A stretch of 64,000 bases of DNA from an uncultured Clostridia bacterium (GTDB lineage Bacteria; Bacillota; Clostridia; UBA1381): the NCBI GenBank assembly GCA_947626135.1, contig CANQQZ010000001.1, positions 106,132-170,131 on the forward strand. The letters are read 5' to 3'. The notes beneath the pieces were generated by a model. That model did no database searches, was not told the DNA's origin, and saw only the letters and a program-made list of their open reading frames with translations. A program made the position numbers and the translations under genes. Positions 9,247 through 16,360 of the stretch are shown here, piece after piece; the first letter of the stretch is position 1, and every line of letters starts with the position of its first letter.

Positions 9247-9789
9247 TTAAATAATATTTGCTTTTATAAGAGCGCGCCGCACGGCGTATGAAAGATAAGA
9301 CGCAGCCAATGCCTTTAAGATGTCAACCGGTATAAACGGAAGCACACATACCGTAAGAGCGTATTTTAGACCGACCGTCTGCACAAGCATAAACTGGATC
9401 GTTCCCATTGCGTAGCACAGCGCCGTTCCGGCGAGAACCGCCAAAAAATACCTGGCAACAATACGATATTTGCTCTGCGGCATATTAAGAGTAAGAAGCC
9501 CTATAAGAGCGGTCATGGGAATGTATGACCATATATAGCCTCCCGTCGGACCGACAAGCGGAGCGATGCCTCCGCGAAAGCCTGTGAATACCGGAACGCC
9601 GACCGCTCCAATAAGCACAAACAGCGAAACGGACGCCGTACCGTATTTTAACCCGAGTATTCCGGCCGCGAGCATAACGCCGAACAGTCCCATCGATATC
9701 GGCACCGGTTCAATGGGAACCGACATTACGGAGAATACACATAAAATTCCCGCGAATACAGCGCATATTACGATGCTTTTTGTTTTCAT
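9247..9789 (-). CDS. bioY: Biotin transporter BioY (ECF S component)
   Basis: 180 residues, six hydrophobic segments, with the family hallmarks GLKYGTASVS and GPTGGYIWSY in the substrate-binding region. It binds biotin at the membrane and normally works with a shared ECF energising module encoded elsewhere; none is in this window. GGGAGGG precedes the ATG. Its upstream region carries a near-perfect BirA operator overlapping the promoter (separate entries), strong independent support for biotin as substrate. Biotin is needed by the decarboxylase at the start of the window. Confidence 0.95.
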   Translation of the reverse strand: MKTKSIVICAVFAGILCVFSVMSVPIEPVPISMGLFGVMLAAGILGLKYGTASVSLFVLIGAVGVPVFTGFRGGIAPLVGPTGGYIWSYIPMTALIGLLTLNMPQSKYRIVARYFLAVLAGTALCYAMGTIQFMLVQTVGLKYALTVCVLPFIPVDILKALAASYLSYAVRRALIKANII

Positions 9790-9821
9790 AGACTATCCCT
9801 CCCAAAAATTATGTCTTTAAA

Positions 9822-9850
9822 ATTGTAACAGAAGCAAGGACGATTGTCAA
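9822..9850 (-). promoter_or_regulatory. bioY promoter
   Basis: Minus strand: TTGACA, 17-nt spacer, TACAAT. The -35 hexamer lies inside the right arm of the BirA operator, so repressor binding would block polymerase. Confidence 0.75.
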
Positions 9851-9876
9851 CCATTATTTTTCGGCATGGTTTACAA
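9844..9876. promoter_or_regulatory. BirA operator (biotin box)
   Basis: TTGTCAACC, 15 nt, GGTTTACAA: a nearly exact match to the known Firmicute BirA box TTGTnAACC-N15-GGTTnACAA. It covers the -35 of bioY and lies about 75 nt before the divergent gene at 9953, whose own promoter is separate. Confidence 0.88.
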
Positions 9877-9902
9877 TTATTTTTTTGCTTCCGCAAAAAG
9901 CG

Positions 9903-9932
9903 TTGTAAATGGGAGGAAAAATGTGGTACAAT
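9903..9932 (+). promoter_or_regulatory. Promoter of the HD-domain gene
   Basis: TTGTAA, 18-nt spacer, TACAAT with an extended -10 TG. The predicted transcript start is close to 9939, about 14 nt before the ATG. Confidence 0.65.
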
Positions 9933-9952
9933 GTAATTCGGAGAGTGATAAT

Positions 9953-11137
9953 ATGAATTATTATGAAAGTCTGTCGGAGGAAGCGCAGAAGAAGGTGCGC
10001 GAGCTTACGGGGTTTGACGGCTCCGAGCTCCCGAAGCCCGTGCGGCGGGATATGTCGCATGACAGGGCGAATTTATGGCGTCCGGCGTATGTGAGGGATG
10101 TGGAGAAGATAATGCACAGCCCGTATTATAATCGGTATACCGATAAGACACAGGTCTTTTCATTTTATAAAAACGACGACATTTCGCGGCGCGGTTTCCA
10201 TGTGCAGCTTGTATCGCGCATCGCGCGAAATATAGGCAGACTCCTGGGGCTTAATCTTGATTTGATAGAGGCGATAGCGCTCGGACACGATATAGGACAT
10301 ACGCCGTTCGGGCATGCGGGAGAGCGCTTTTTGAATGAATTGTATCACAATAATACCGGCAGGTATTTTAATCATAATGCTCACAGTGTCCGTGTGCTGG
10401 ACGGAATTTTCAATCTGAATCTGACATTGCAGACATTGGACGGTATTTTATGCCATAACGGAGAATTTGAGTGCAGAGAGTATCGTCCGGAGCCGCTTGA
10501 CGGATTCGGGGAATTTGATAAAAAGACGGAGGCGTGCTATACCGATCGGACAGCCGTGGAAAGGCTTGTGCCGTCCACGCTCGAGGGGTGCGTGGTACGC
10601 GTGTGCGATATGATAGCATACCTTGGCAAGGACCGGCAGGATGCGGTGAAAGCAAGGCTTATAGAGGATGAAAATGTGTTCGGTTCGTCTCCTATAGGCA
10701 GCTTTAACGCGGCTATAATTAACAACCTTATCGTTGATCTGGTGGAAAACAGCGTAGGAAAGGATTTTATAATGCTCGATAAGGTGCATTTTGACGCCGT
10801 AAAAAGCATAAAGCGTGAAAATTATGAAAAAATTTATTTTGACAACAGCATTTCCGACGGCTACGATAATATTATAAAGCCCATGTTTGCGCGCGTATAT
10901 AATTCGCTGCTGGATATGCTTAAAAGGGGCGACAGAAGCTCTGTTATTTATCGTCATCATATTGATTTTGTCAACAGCAGGCGCTCCTCCGATGACTATG
11001 AAAAAACCGAGCCCAATCAGATTGTGACCGACTATATGGCGAGTATGACCGACGATTATTTTATAGATTTGTATGAGTTTCTTTTCGGCGTGAAAAGCGG
11101 GATCGAGTACAAATCATATTTTGACGATATGCACTAA
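9953..11137 (+). CDS. HD-domain dGTP triphosphohydrolase-like protein
   Basis: 394 residues from ATG 9953 (GGAGAG 8 nt upstream); the longer ORF in the track begins inside the promoter. The HD metal site is seen as IALGHDIGHTPFGHAGE, typical of dGTPases, followed by NHNAHSVRVLD, with a later Asp in CDMIAYLGKDRQDA. Such enzymes cleave dNTPs to the nucleoside and triphosphate, or are relatives acting on other nucleotides. It is monocistronic and divergent from bioY, with no functional link evident. Confidence 0.87.
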   Translation: MNYYESLSEEAQKKVRELTGFDGSELPKPVRRDMSHDRANLWRPAYVRDVEKIMHSPYYNRYTDKTQVFSFYKNDDISRRGFHVQLVSRIARNIGRLLGLNLDLIEAIALGHDIGHTPFGHAGERFLNELYHNNTGRYFNHNAHSVRVLDGIFNLNLTLQTLDGILCHNGEFECREYRPEPLDGFGEFDKKTEACYTDRTAVERLVPSTLEGCVVRVCDMIAYLGKDRQDAVKARLIEDENVFGSSPIGSFNAAIINNLIVDLVENSVGKDFIMLDKVHFDAVKSIKRENYEKIYFDNSISDGYDNIIKPMFARVYNSLLDMLKRGDRSSVIYRHHIDFVNSRRSSDDYEKTEPNQIVTDYMASMTDDYFIDLYEFLFGVKSGIEYKSYFDDMH

Positions 11138-11215
11138 AATATATAATATATCATATAAAAAATTAGATAAGTTGTTCAAAATTCAGAGTTTTTAAAAAAA
11201 AGATTGGTCAAACAC

Positions 11216-11244
11216 TTGAAAATTATGTTCCCCTCGTGTATAAT
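11216..11244 (+). promoter_or_regulatory. Strong promoter of a candidate small RNA
   Basis: TTGAAA, 17-nt spacer, TATAAT: close to consensus. No ORF with a ribosome site follows directly; two hairpins do. Confidence 0.75.
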
Positions 11245-11250
11245 AATACT

Positions 11251-11335
11251 AACATTGTTTGTGAGACAGTGTTGCATTCATATATAACAGAGCCGCCGCC
11301 TGATCATCGGCGGTTTTGTTATATGTGAATGTCTG
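11251..11335 (+). ncRNA. Candidate structured small RNA
   Basis: Directly after a near-consensus promoter come two hairpins: AACATTGT / ACAGTGTT (about 11252-11274), and a long stem of about 24 bp including wobble pairs, CATTCATATATAACA...CCGCCG against CGGCGG...TGTTATATGTGAATG (11275-11331). The downstream gene has its own consensus promoter at 11403-11431, so this unit does not look like that gene's leader. I do not recognise an RNA family. The alternative is a strong bidirectional terminator for the HD gene that happens to lie behind a promoter. Confidence 0.5.
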
Positions 11336-11402
11336 TATATTGTTATATTGTAAAAAAAATCCTTTTTATTACACTATATCTGCCAAAATCGCATCATGGT
11401 TC

Positions 11403-11431
11403 TTGACATTTTTTTGCTCGGATGATATACT
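11403..11431 (+). promoter_or_regulatory. Promoter of the NHLP-like gene
   Basis: TTGACA, 17-nt spacer, TATACT with extended -10 TG, 35 nt before the ATG at 11466. The rest of the 328-nt gap upstream holds only the candidate RNA and AT-rich sequence. Confidence 0.8.
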
Positions 11432-11465
11432 GTAGAAAATATAAATCCGAAGGGTGTGTTTTGGC

Positions 11466-11750
11466 ATGGATTTTGACAAAATAAAGGAAGCTGTTGAAAA
11501 GCTTGCGAAGGATGATTCGTTTCAGAAGGATTTGAAACAGAATCCGATCAAGGCAATCGAAAAGGAGCTCGGCGTTAATTTGCCCGATGAGCAGGTAAAA
11601 GAGGTCGTAAGTTATTTAAAGGATAAATTTGACGACGATTTCTTTGACGGACTCAAGGATAAGGCCGGGGATATTATCGAGCAGGTTGAAAAGAGCGGTG
11701 TCGCGGACAGCGTAATTGATAAGGTAAAGGGATTCTTCCACAAAGAATAA
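11466..11750 (+). CDS. Small helical protein with NHLP/Nif11-like leader-type domain
   Basis: 94 residues from ATG 11466; an in-frame GTG at 11454 directly abuts the GAAGGG site and is unlikely. The first half (FQKDLKQNPIKAIEKELGV followed by LPDEQ) resembles the nitrile-hydratase-related leader domain that guides maturation enzymes in some peptide natural products. The second half is charged and helical (VDSV-type amphipathic repeats), with no Cys-, Gly- or Ser-rich core, so it is probably not a modified-peptide precursor. No maturase genes are adjacent. It has its own strong promoter and terminator, suggesting an abundant small protein of unknown role. Confidence 0.7.
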   Translation: MDFDKIKEAVEKLAKDDSFQKDLKQNPIKAIEKELGVNLPDEQVKEVVSYLKDKFDDDFFDGLKDKAGDIIEQVEKSGVADSVIDKVKGFFHKE

Positions 11751-11756
11751 TCCATA

Positions 11757-11790
11757 CAAAAACAGGGCTTTGCAAAAAGCCCTGTTTTTG
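11757..11790. terminator. Intrinsic terminator
   Basis: A 14-bp stem (CAAAAACAGGGCTT / AAGCCCTGTTTTTG) with a 6-nt loop, A-tract and T-tract on its two sides. It can serve both the NHLP-like gene and the convergent aldo-keto reductase. Confidence 0.9.
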
Positions 11791-11803
11791 TATATTGATA
11801 GTT

Positions 11804-12793
11804 TTATTGAGCGAGGATATCGTCGATTTCCTTCAGTTCGGCGTCGGAAAAATCCTGATTTTCAAGCGACGCGACATTTTCAATAATCTGCTTCGGCTTT
11901 GACGCGCCGATTAAAACAGACGTAAGGCGCCCTCCGCGCAGATTCCACACGACCGCCATCTGAGCCAATGACTGACCGCGGTTTTCGGCGATTTTGTTTA
12001 ACCTTACTACCTTTTCGATTACCTCCGGCGTTATTCTGTCGGATGTGAGGAATTTAGAGCCGCTTGCCGCGCGCGAATCGGCGGGGATGCCGTGTATGTA
12101 TTTGTTTGTCAGCAAGCCCTGCGCGAGCGGACAGAATGAAATTGAGCCGATGCCCTCGCGCTCAAGCACCTGCTGCAAGCCGTTTTCGATTGTGCGTTCA
12201 AACATGTTATAGCGCGGCTGATGGATCACAAGAGGAGTACCCAGCGATTTCATGATATCCGACAGCTTTTTTGTGTCCTCAGGACTGTAGTTTGAAATAC
12301 CGACATACAACGCTTTTCCCGAACGCACTGCGTAATCAAGCGCCGACGCCGTTTCCTCGAGAGGCGTTTCTTTATCGGGACGATGATGATAGAATATATC
12401 AACATAATCTACGCCGAGCCGTTTTAAGCTCTGGTCGAGACTTGCGAGCAGATATTTGCGCGAGCCGTGGTCGCCGTAAGGTCCGGGCCACATGCCGTAA
12501 CCCGCCTTTGTGGATATAATTATCTCGTCGCGGTAGGGGGCAAGCTCATTTTTAAGCATTTTTCCGAAATTTTCCTCCGCGCTGCCCGGTTCGGGTCCGT
12601 AATTGTTCGCGAGATCAAAATGCGTAATTCCCAAATCAAATGCGGTCGTCACCATGTCAACCATATTGTCATAATTGTCATACGAGCCGAAATTGTGCCA
12701 CATGCCAAGGGAGAAGGCACTTAAAAGCAACCCGCTTTTTCCGCAGCGGTTGTATTTCATTTTGTCATATCTCTTTTCGTTTGCTGTATACAT
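11804..12793 (-). CDS. Aldo/keto reductase, YghZ-like
   Basis: 329 residues of a complete aldo-keto reductase barrel. Conserved elements: GMWHNFG near the N-terminus, the catalytic Asp/Tyr block FDLANNYGP, Lys in STKAGYGM, and GASKPKQIIENV for the NADPH pyrophosphate. The long N-terminus (NEKRYDKMKYNRCGKSG) and overall pattern resemble YghZ, the L-glyceraldehyde-3-phosphate or methylglyoxal reductase group. Divergent from rhamnulokinase; rhamnose breakdown yields lactaldehyde, which such reductases can act on, so a link is plausible but not shown. Confidence 0.9.
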   Translation of the reverse strand: MYTANEKRYDKMKYNRCGKSGLLLSAFSLGMWHNFGSYDNYDNMVDMVTTAFDLGITHFDLANNYGPEPGSAEENFGKMLKNELAPYRDEIIISTKAGYGMWPGPYGDHGSRKYLLASLDQSLKRLGVDYVDIFYHHRPDKETPLEETASALDYAVRSGKALYVGISNYSPEDTKKLSDIMKSLGTPLVIHQPRYNMFERTIENGLQQVLEREGIGSISFCPLAQGLLTNKYIHGIPADSRAASGSKFLTSDRITPEVIEKVVRLNKIAENRGQSLAQMAVVWNLRGGRLTSVLIGASKPKQIIENVASLENQDFSDAELKEIDDILAQ

Positions 12794-12819
12794 AAATTTA
12801 CCTCCGTTTTTTTGCTTAT

Positions 12820-12848
12820 ATTATACCATATTTGTTTTGATTTGTAAA
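12820..12848 (-). promoter_or_regulatory. Promoter of the aldo/keto reductase gene
   Basis: Minus strand TTTACA, 17-nt spacer, TATAAT with extended TG. It is back to back with the rhaB promoter, with only 16 nt between the two -35 boxes. Confidence 0.7.
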
Positions 12849-12864
12849 TCATTATCAGTAAATA

Positions 12865-12893
12865 TTGACAAAAATTTTGATTTATTGTATAAT
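12865..12893 (+). promoter_or_regulatory. rhaB promoter
   Basis: TTGACA, 17-nt spacer, TATAAT: perfect consensus hexamers. The TTG start of the ORF-track entry is the -35 box, which rules out that start. Confidence 0.85.
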
Positions 12894-12930
12894 AGTATTA
12901 AATAAATTATATAAAAGAGAGGTATTTCAC

Positions 12931-14418
12931 ATGGCAAAGACGTATAAATTTTTGGCGTTTGATTTCGGTGCTTCATCGGGACGAGCAATGCTGGCGACAT
13001 ATGACGGCGAAAAAATAACGCTGGAGGAAAAGCACCGTTTTTCAAATGACCCCGTAAACATCAACGGAAATTTACATTGGGATATCCTGCGTCTGTTTTT
13101 TGAAATCAAGCAGGGTATTTTAAAATGCGTTAATTCCGGCGACCGCGACATCGACTGCATCGGTATTGACACATGGGCGGTGGATTACGGATTGCTTGAC
13201 AAGGACGATAAGCTTCTCGGAAATCCGTATCATTATCGTGATACGCGAACCGAAGGAATGTATGACGAGGCATTTAAAATTGTTCCGAAGGAGGACATAT
13301 ATAAGGAGACGGGTATCGCGTTTAACTGGTTTAATACTATTTTCCAGCTTTTATCCGCGCGCCTGTCGGACGATGTAACGCTTAAGGAAGCGAAAACACT
13401 CCTTATGATACCGGATTTATTTAACTTCTTCCTTACGGGCGTAAAGACGACGGAGTACACCAACGCGTCCACGACTCAGCTTTATAATTCCGAGAAATAC
13501 GAATGGTCGTATGATCTGATGGACAGGATGGGCATACCGAAGGATATTTTCACCGATGTTGTAATGCCGGGTACGATCGTGGGAAGGGTTAAGCCGGAGC
13601 TCGCGGAGGAGCTTGGAATAGAGCAGGTGCCGGTGGTCGCCGTGGCGTCGCATGACACAGGCTCGGCGGTTGTATCCGTGCCAGTGCCGAATCAGGACGA
13701 TTTTATTTACATATCCTCCGGCACATGGTCGCTTATGGGCGTGGAGCTTCCCAAGCCAAATATCACCGAGGGCGCGCTTAAATATAACTTCACAAACGAG
13801 GGCGGCGCGAATAAGACAATCAGATTTTTGAAAAATATTATGGGTCTGTGGCTTATACAGGAATCACGCAGACAGTGGATACGCGAGGGGGAGGAGCTGT
13901 CGTTTGACGAGCTTGAACGCCAGGCAAATGCGGCTGAGCCGTTCGCGTCGCTGATCGACCCGGATTATCCGGCGTTTCAGACGCCGGGCAATATGCCGCA
14001 GCGCATTAAGGATTATTGTGCGAAAACGGGGCAGAAGGTGCCTGAAACAAAAGGAGACGTCATACGCTGCATAGCGCAGAGCTTAGGCTTTAAATACCGC
14101 GCGACGGTTGAGGGTATGGAAGAGGTTACAGGCAACAGGTACAACGTAGTAAATATCGTCGGCGGCGGCATAAAGGACAAAATGATATGTCAGTTTACTG
14201 CCAACGCCACAAAACGCCGCGTAAGCACGGGACCGGTTGAGGCGACGAGTATAGGAAACGTAATTGTGCAGGCTATGGCAATGGGCGCGATCAAGGATTT
14301 GAACGAGGGCAGACAGGTCGTTAAAAATTCGTTTGATATAAAGGTTTACGAGCCGCAGGACAGCGATGAATGGGATGCGGCTTATGAGAGATGGCAGGAA
14401 ATTATAAAGAAGGCGTGA
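12931..14418 (+). CDS. rhaB: Rhamnulokinase
   Basis: 495 residues from ATG 12931 with AGAGAGG 9 nt upstream. FGGY-kinase architecture: N-terminal phosphate loop FDFGASSGRAML, substrate region with GIDTWAVDYGLLD, and C-terminal ATPase half with SHDTGSAV and SSGTWSLMGVE, then NIVGGGIKD for the adenosine site. These motifs (ASSGR, DTWAVD, GTWSLMG) single out rhamnulokinase within the family. It phosphorylates L-rhamnulose in rhamnose catabolism. The isomerase and aldolase genes are not in the window. The next genes downstream, an SLH protein and a rhamnogalacturonan lyase, supply the substrate context. Confidence 0.93.
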   Translation: MAKTYKFLAFDFGASSGRAMLATYDGEKITLEEKHRFSNDPVNINGNLHWDILRLFFEIKQGILKCVNSGDRDIDCIGIDTWAVDYGLLDKDDKLLGNPYHYRDTRTEGMYDEAFKIVPKEDIYKETGIAFNWFNTIFQLLSARLSDDVTLKEAKTLLMIPDLFNFFLTGVKTTEYTNASTTQLYNSEKYEWSYDLMDRMGIPKDIFTDVVMPGTIVGRVKPELAEELGIEQVPVVAVASHDTGSAVVSVPVPNQDDFIYISSGTWSLMGVELPKPNITEGALKYNFTNEGGANKTIRFLKNIMGLWLIQESRRQWIREGEELSFDELERQANAAEPFASLIDPDYPAFQTPGNMPQRIKDYCAKTGQKVPETKGDVIRCIAQSLGFKYRATVEGMEEVTGNRYNVVNIVGGGIKDKMICQFTANATKRRVSTGPVEATSIGNVIVQAMAMGAIKDLNEGRQVVKNSFDIKVYEPQDSDEWDAAYERWQEIIKKA

Positions 14419-14497
14419 CAGTCTTTAACACATAACGGATATTGCATAAATCCGGTCGCTTCATGAAAAACAGTATTATTAAAAGGAATGGGATAGC

Positions 14498-16288
14498 ATG
14501 ATGAAAAAAATTATCGCAGCCGTATCCGCCGCAGCGATGTGCATGACGGCAGCTGTTCCCGCGCTTGCGGCGGATAAGCCGGAGGCGGGGCAGAGTACGA
14601 AAGCAGACGGCGAGGAAACGGTCGTCGATTACAGAATATACTACGATGCGGAATCGGGTTTCCGCAAAAACAAAAAAGAAGGCGAGCCGCTGACAGCCGA
14701 TGAGATCCCGGAGGGACTGAGCGCGGAGGGCGATACGATTACCCTTAACAATGTATCGTTTGCCACGACGCAATCTGTCGCGTTCTCTGCGGAGGGAGAT
14801 ATAACGCTGAATATCCCCGAAAACAGCCGCACGGTTATATCGGTAAACAACTCCGATCCCGTAGCTTCCGAAGACCCCGAAGAGTCAAATGTCGTTGGAG
14901 TTCAGCTTGTCGGAAACAGCGTTATTCAGGCGGACGGCGAGCTGAGCGTTACAGCTCAGGGACCCGGCAGGACATTCGGCATGACGTCGTATGGCAATTT
15001 AACAATCAAAGGCAAGGGCGATGTAACCGTGACGGAAGCCCTGGGCGCTGACGGTTCTTGGGCGCTTATGTCGACCGATGATCTCACAATTGAGGATTCG
15101 GTGCACGTAAACGCGTATGCGTACTCGCTCAATGAAGGCATAGATTACGATATTATCAGCATTATGTCCCGCCGGCTTAATGTAAAGGACGATGCTGTGC
15201 TCGACACCTCGGGCGGATCAAATGCAATCGGTATAGGAATATGGGACGGCTATGACATTGTAACCGAGGACAGCGCGTCGATTATCGCTTACGGCGGGAT
15301 AAATTTGTTCGGCAACGAGGAAAAAAAGCCCGGCGCCATCCATGCCTCGGGTAACAGCACGATAAATGTGAAATGCGAACATAACGGAGACGGCGACAGC
15401 TCATTGGATTGGGGAATCATCGGTGCGCCTTATGGCGGAAGCGACGCTCCGGCGGATGAAATCGCGCTTGTTTATGTTACGGACAACGCGCGCGTATCGG
15501 TGTATACGGCTGCCGAAAACGGCGGCGCGGTTGGTAAGGTAAAGGCTGCCGAAGGCGTAAAGGTTACGGGCGGCAAAACCGAAGGCGATAAGGGTGCGCT
15601 CGAATACAACGGAGACACATATGTGCTTCCCGGTACGGAGGACAATGCACGATATGTTCTGTTTGAGCCGACCGGCTCCGGGTCTTGCGGCGGAACAGCT
15701 GACCCGACAATGCACCCGGCCGGCTTCGCGTATGAAGGAAAAGTGTGGTTTAAGGATGTGCCGTCCGACGCGTGGTACTATGACGCCGTAAAGCAGGTGT
15801 ACGAAAAAGGCTTGATGAACGGCATCGACCTTGCCGACAGCGAGTTCGCGCCGGATATGACGCTTACGCGGGGAATGCTGGCGGTCATTCTGGGTCGTAT
15901 GGACGGTGTGCAGTCAACAGACACGGCAACGGAATATACCGATGTTTCCCCGGACGCATATTACGCGCCGTATGTCGCGTGGGGTACGGAAAACGGCATA
16001 TTAAACGGAATGGGCGACGGAACGTTCCGTCCGAACGACCCCGTGACGCGCGAGCAGGCGGCAAAAATCATTAAAGCGTATTATGATTACAAGGGTGAAG
16101 GACCGACGGGTGCATGGGCGATACGCCTCGATTACAGCGACCTTGCGGATATTTCCGACTGGGCGGTCGAGGGCGTGATGTTCTGCACGATGCAGGGTAT
16201 CATGACCGGACGCGAAAACGGCACATTCGACCCGAAGGCAAATATCACCCGCGCCGAATGCGCGGCGGTAATAGTACGCATAAAATAA
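14498..16288 (+). CDS. Secreted SLH-domain surface protein with beta-helix-like region
   Basis: 596 residues. Signal peptide of about 25 residues (MKKIIAAVSAAAMCMTAAVP, then ALAAD). Residues from about 60 to 390 are short beta-strand repeats rich in Asp, Gly, Thr and Asn, of the carbohydrate-binding/beta-helix type (DUF4353-like). The C-terminus has three S-layer homology repeats at about 413-480, 482-545 and 546-596 (WFKDVPSDAWYYDAV, YTDVSPDAYYAPYV, YSDLADISDWAVEG), which would bind it to the cell wall. AAGGA precedes the double ATG. Its 5' end is nearly identical to that of the next gene. Likely a glycan-binding surface protein partnering the lyase; enzymatic activity is not evident. Confidence 0.88.
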   Translation: MMKKIIAAVSAAAMCMTAAVPALAADKPEAGQSTKADGEETVVDYRIYYDAESGFRKNKKEGEPLTADEIPEGLSAEGDTITLNNVSFATTQSVAFSAEGDITLNIPENSRTVISVNNSDPVASEDPEESNVVGVQLVGNSVIQADGELSVTAQGPGRTFGMTSYGNLTIKGKGDVTVTEALGADGSWALMSTDDLTIEDSVHVNAYAYSLNEGIDYDIISIMSRRLNVKDDAVLDTSGGSNAIGIGIWDGYDIVTEDSASIIAYGGINLFGNEEKKPGAIHASGNSTINVKCEHNGDGDSSLDWGIIGAPYGGSDAPADEIALVYVTDNARVSVYTAAENGGAVGKVKAAEGVKVTGGKTEGDKGALEYNGDTYVLPGTEDNARYVLFEPTGSGSCGGTADPTMHPAGFAYEGKVWFKDVPSDAWYYDAVKQVYEKGLMNGIDLADSEFAPDMTLTRGMLAVILGRMDGVQSTDTATEYTDVSPDAYYAPYVAWGTENGILNGMGDGTFRPNDPVTREQAAKIIKAYYDYKGEGPTGAWAIRLDYSDLADISDWAVEGVMFCTMQGIMTGRENGTFDPKANITRAECAAVIVRIK

Positions 16289-16360
16289 CTGCTTTTAACA
16301 CGGACCGGCGAATCGTAAAATTTGACCGGATGCTATATTTAATTAAAGGGAGGAGATAGC

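Noticed and set aside
9921-9956. 11-codon leader ORF (ATG after GGGAGG) overlapping the HD-domain gene start by ATGA
   Set aside because: It overlaps a good extended -10 promoter whose transcript would start after its ATG, so it is unlikely to be transcribed.
10448-10960. 170-residue minus-strand ORF in the HD-domain gene
   Set aside because: Antisense shadow, no ribosome site and no recognisable pattern.
12865-12930. 22-residue N-terminal extension of rhamnulokinase
   Set aside because: Its TTG start is the -35 box of a consensus promoter; the family start is at 12931.
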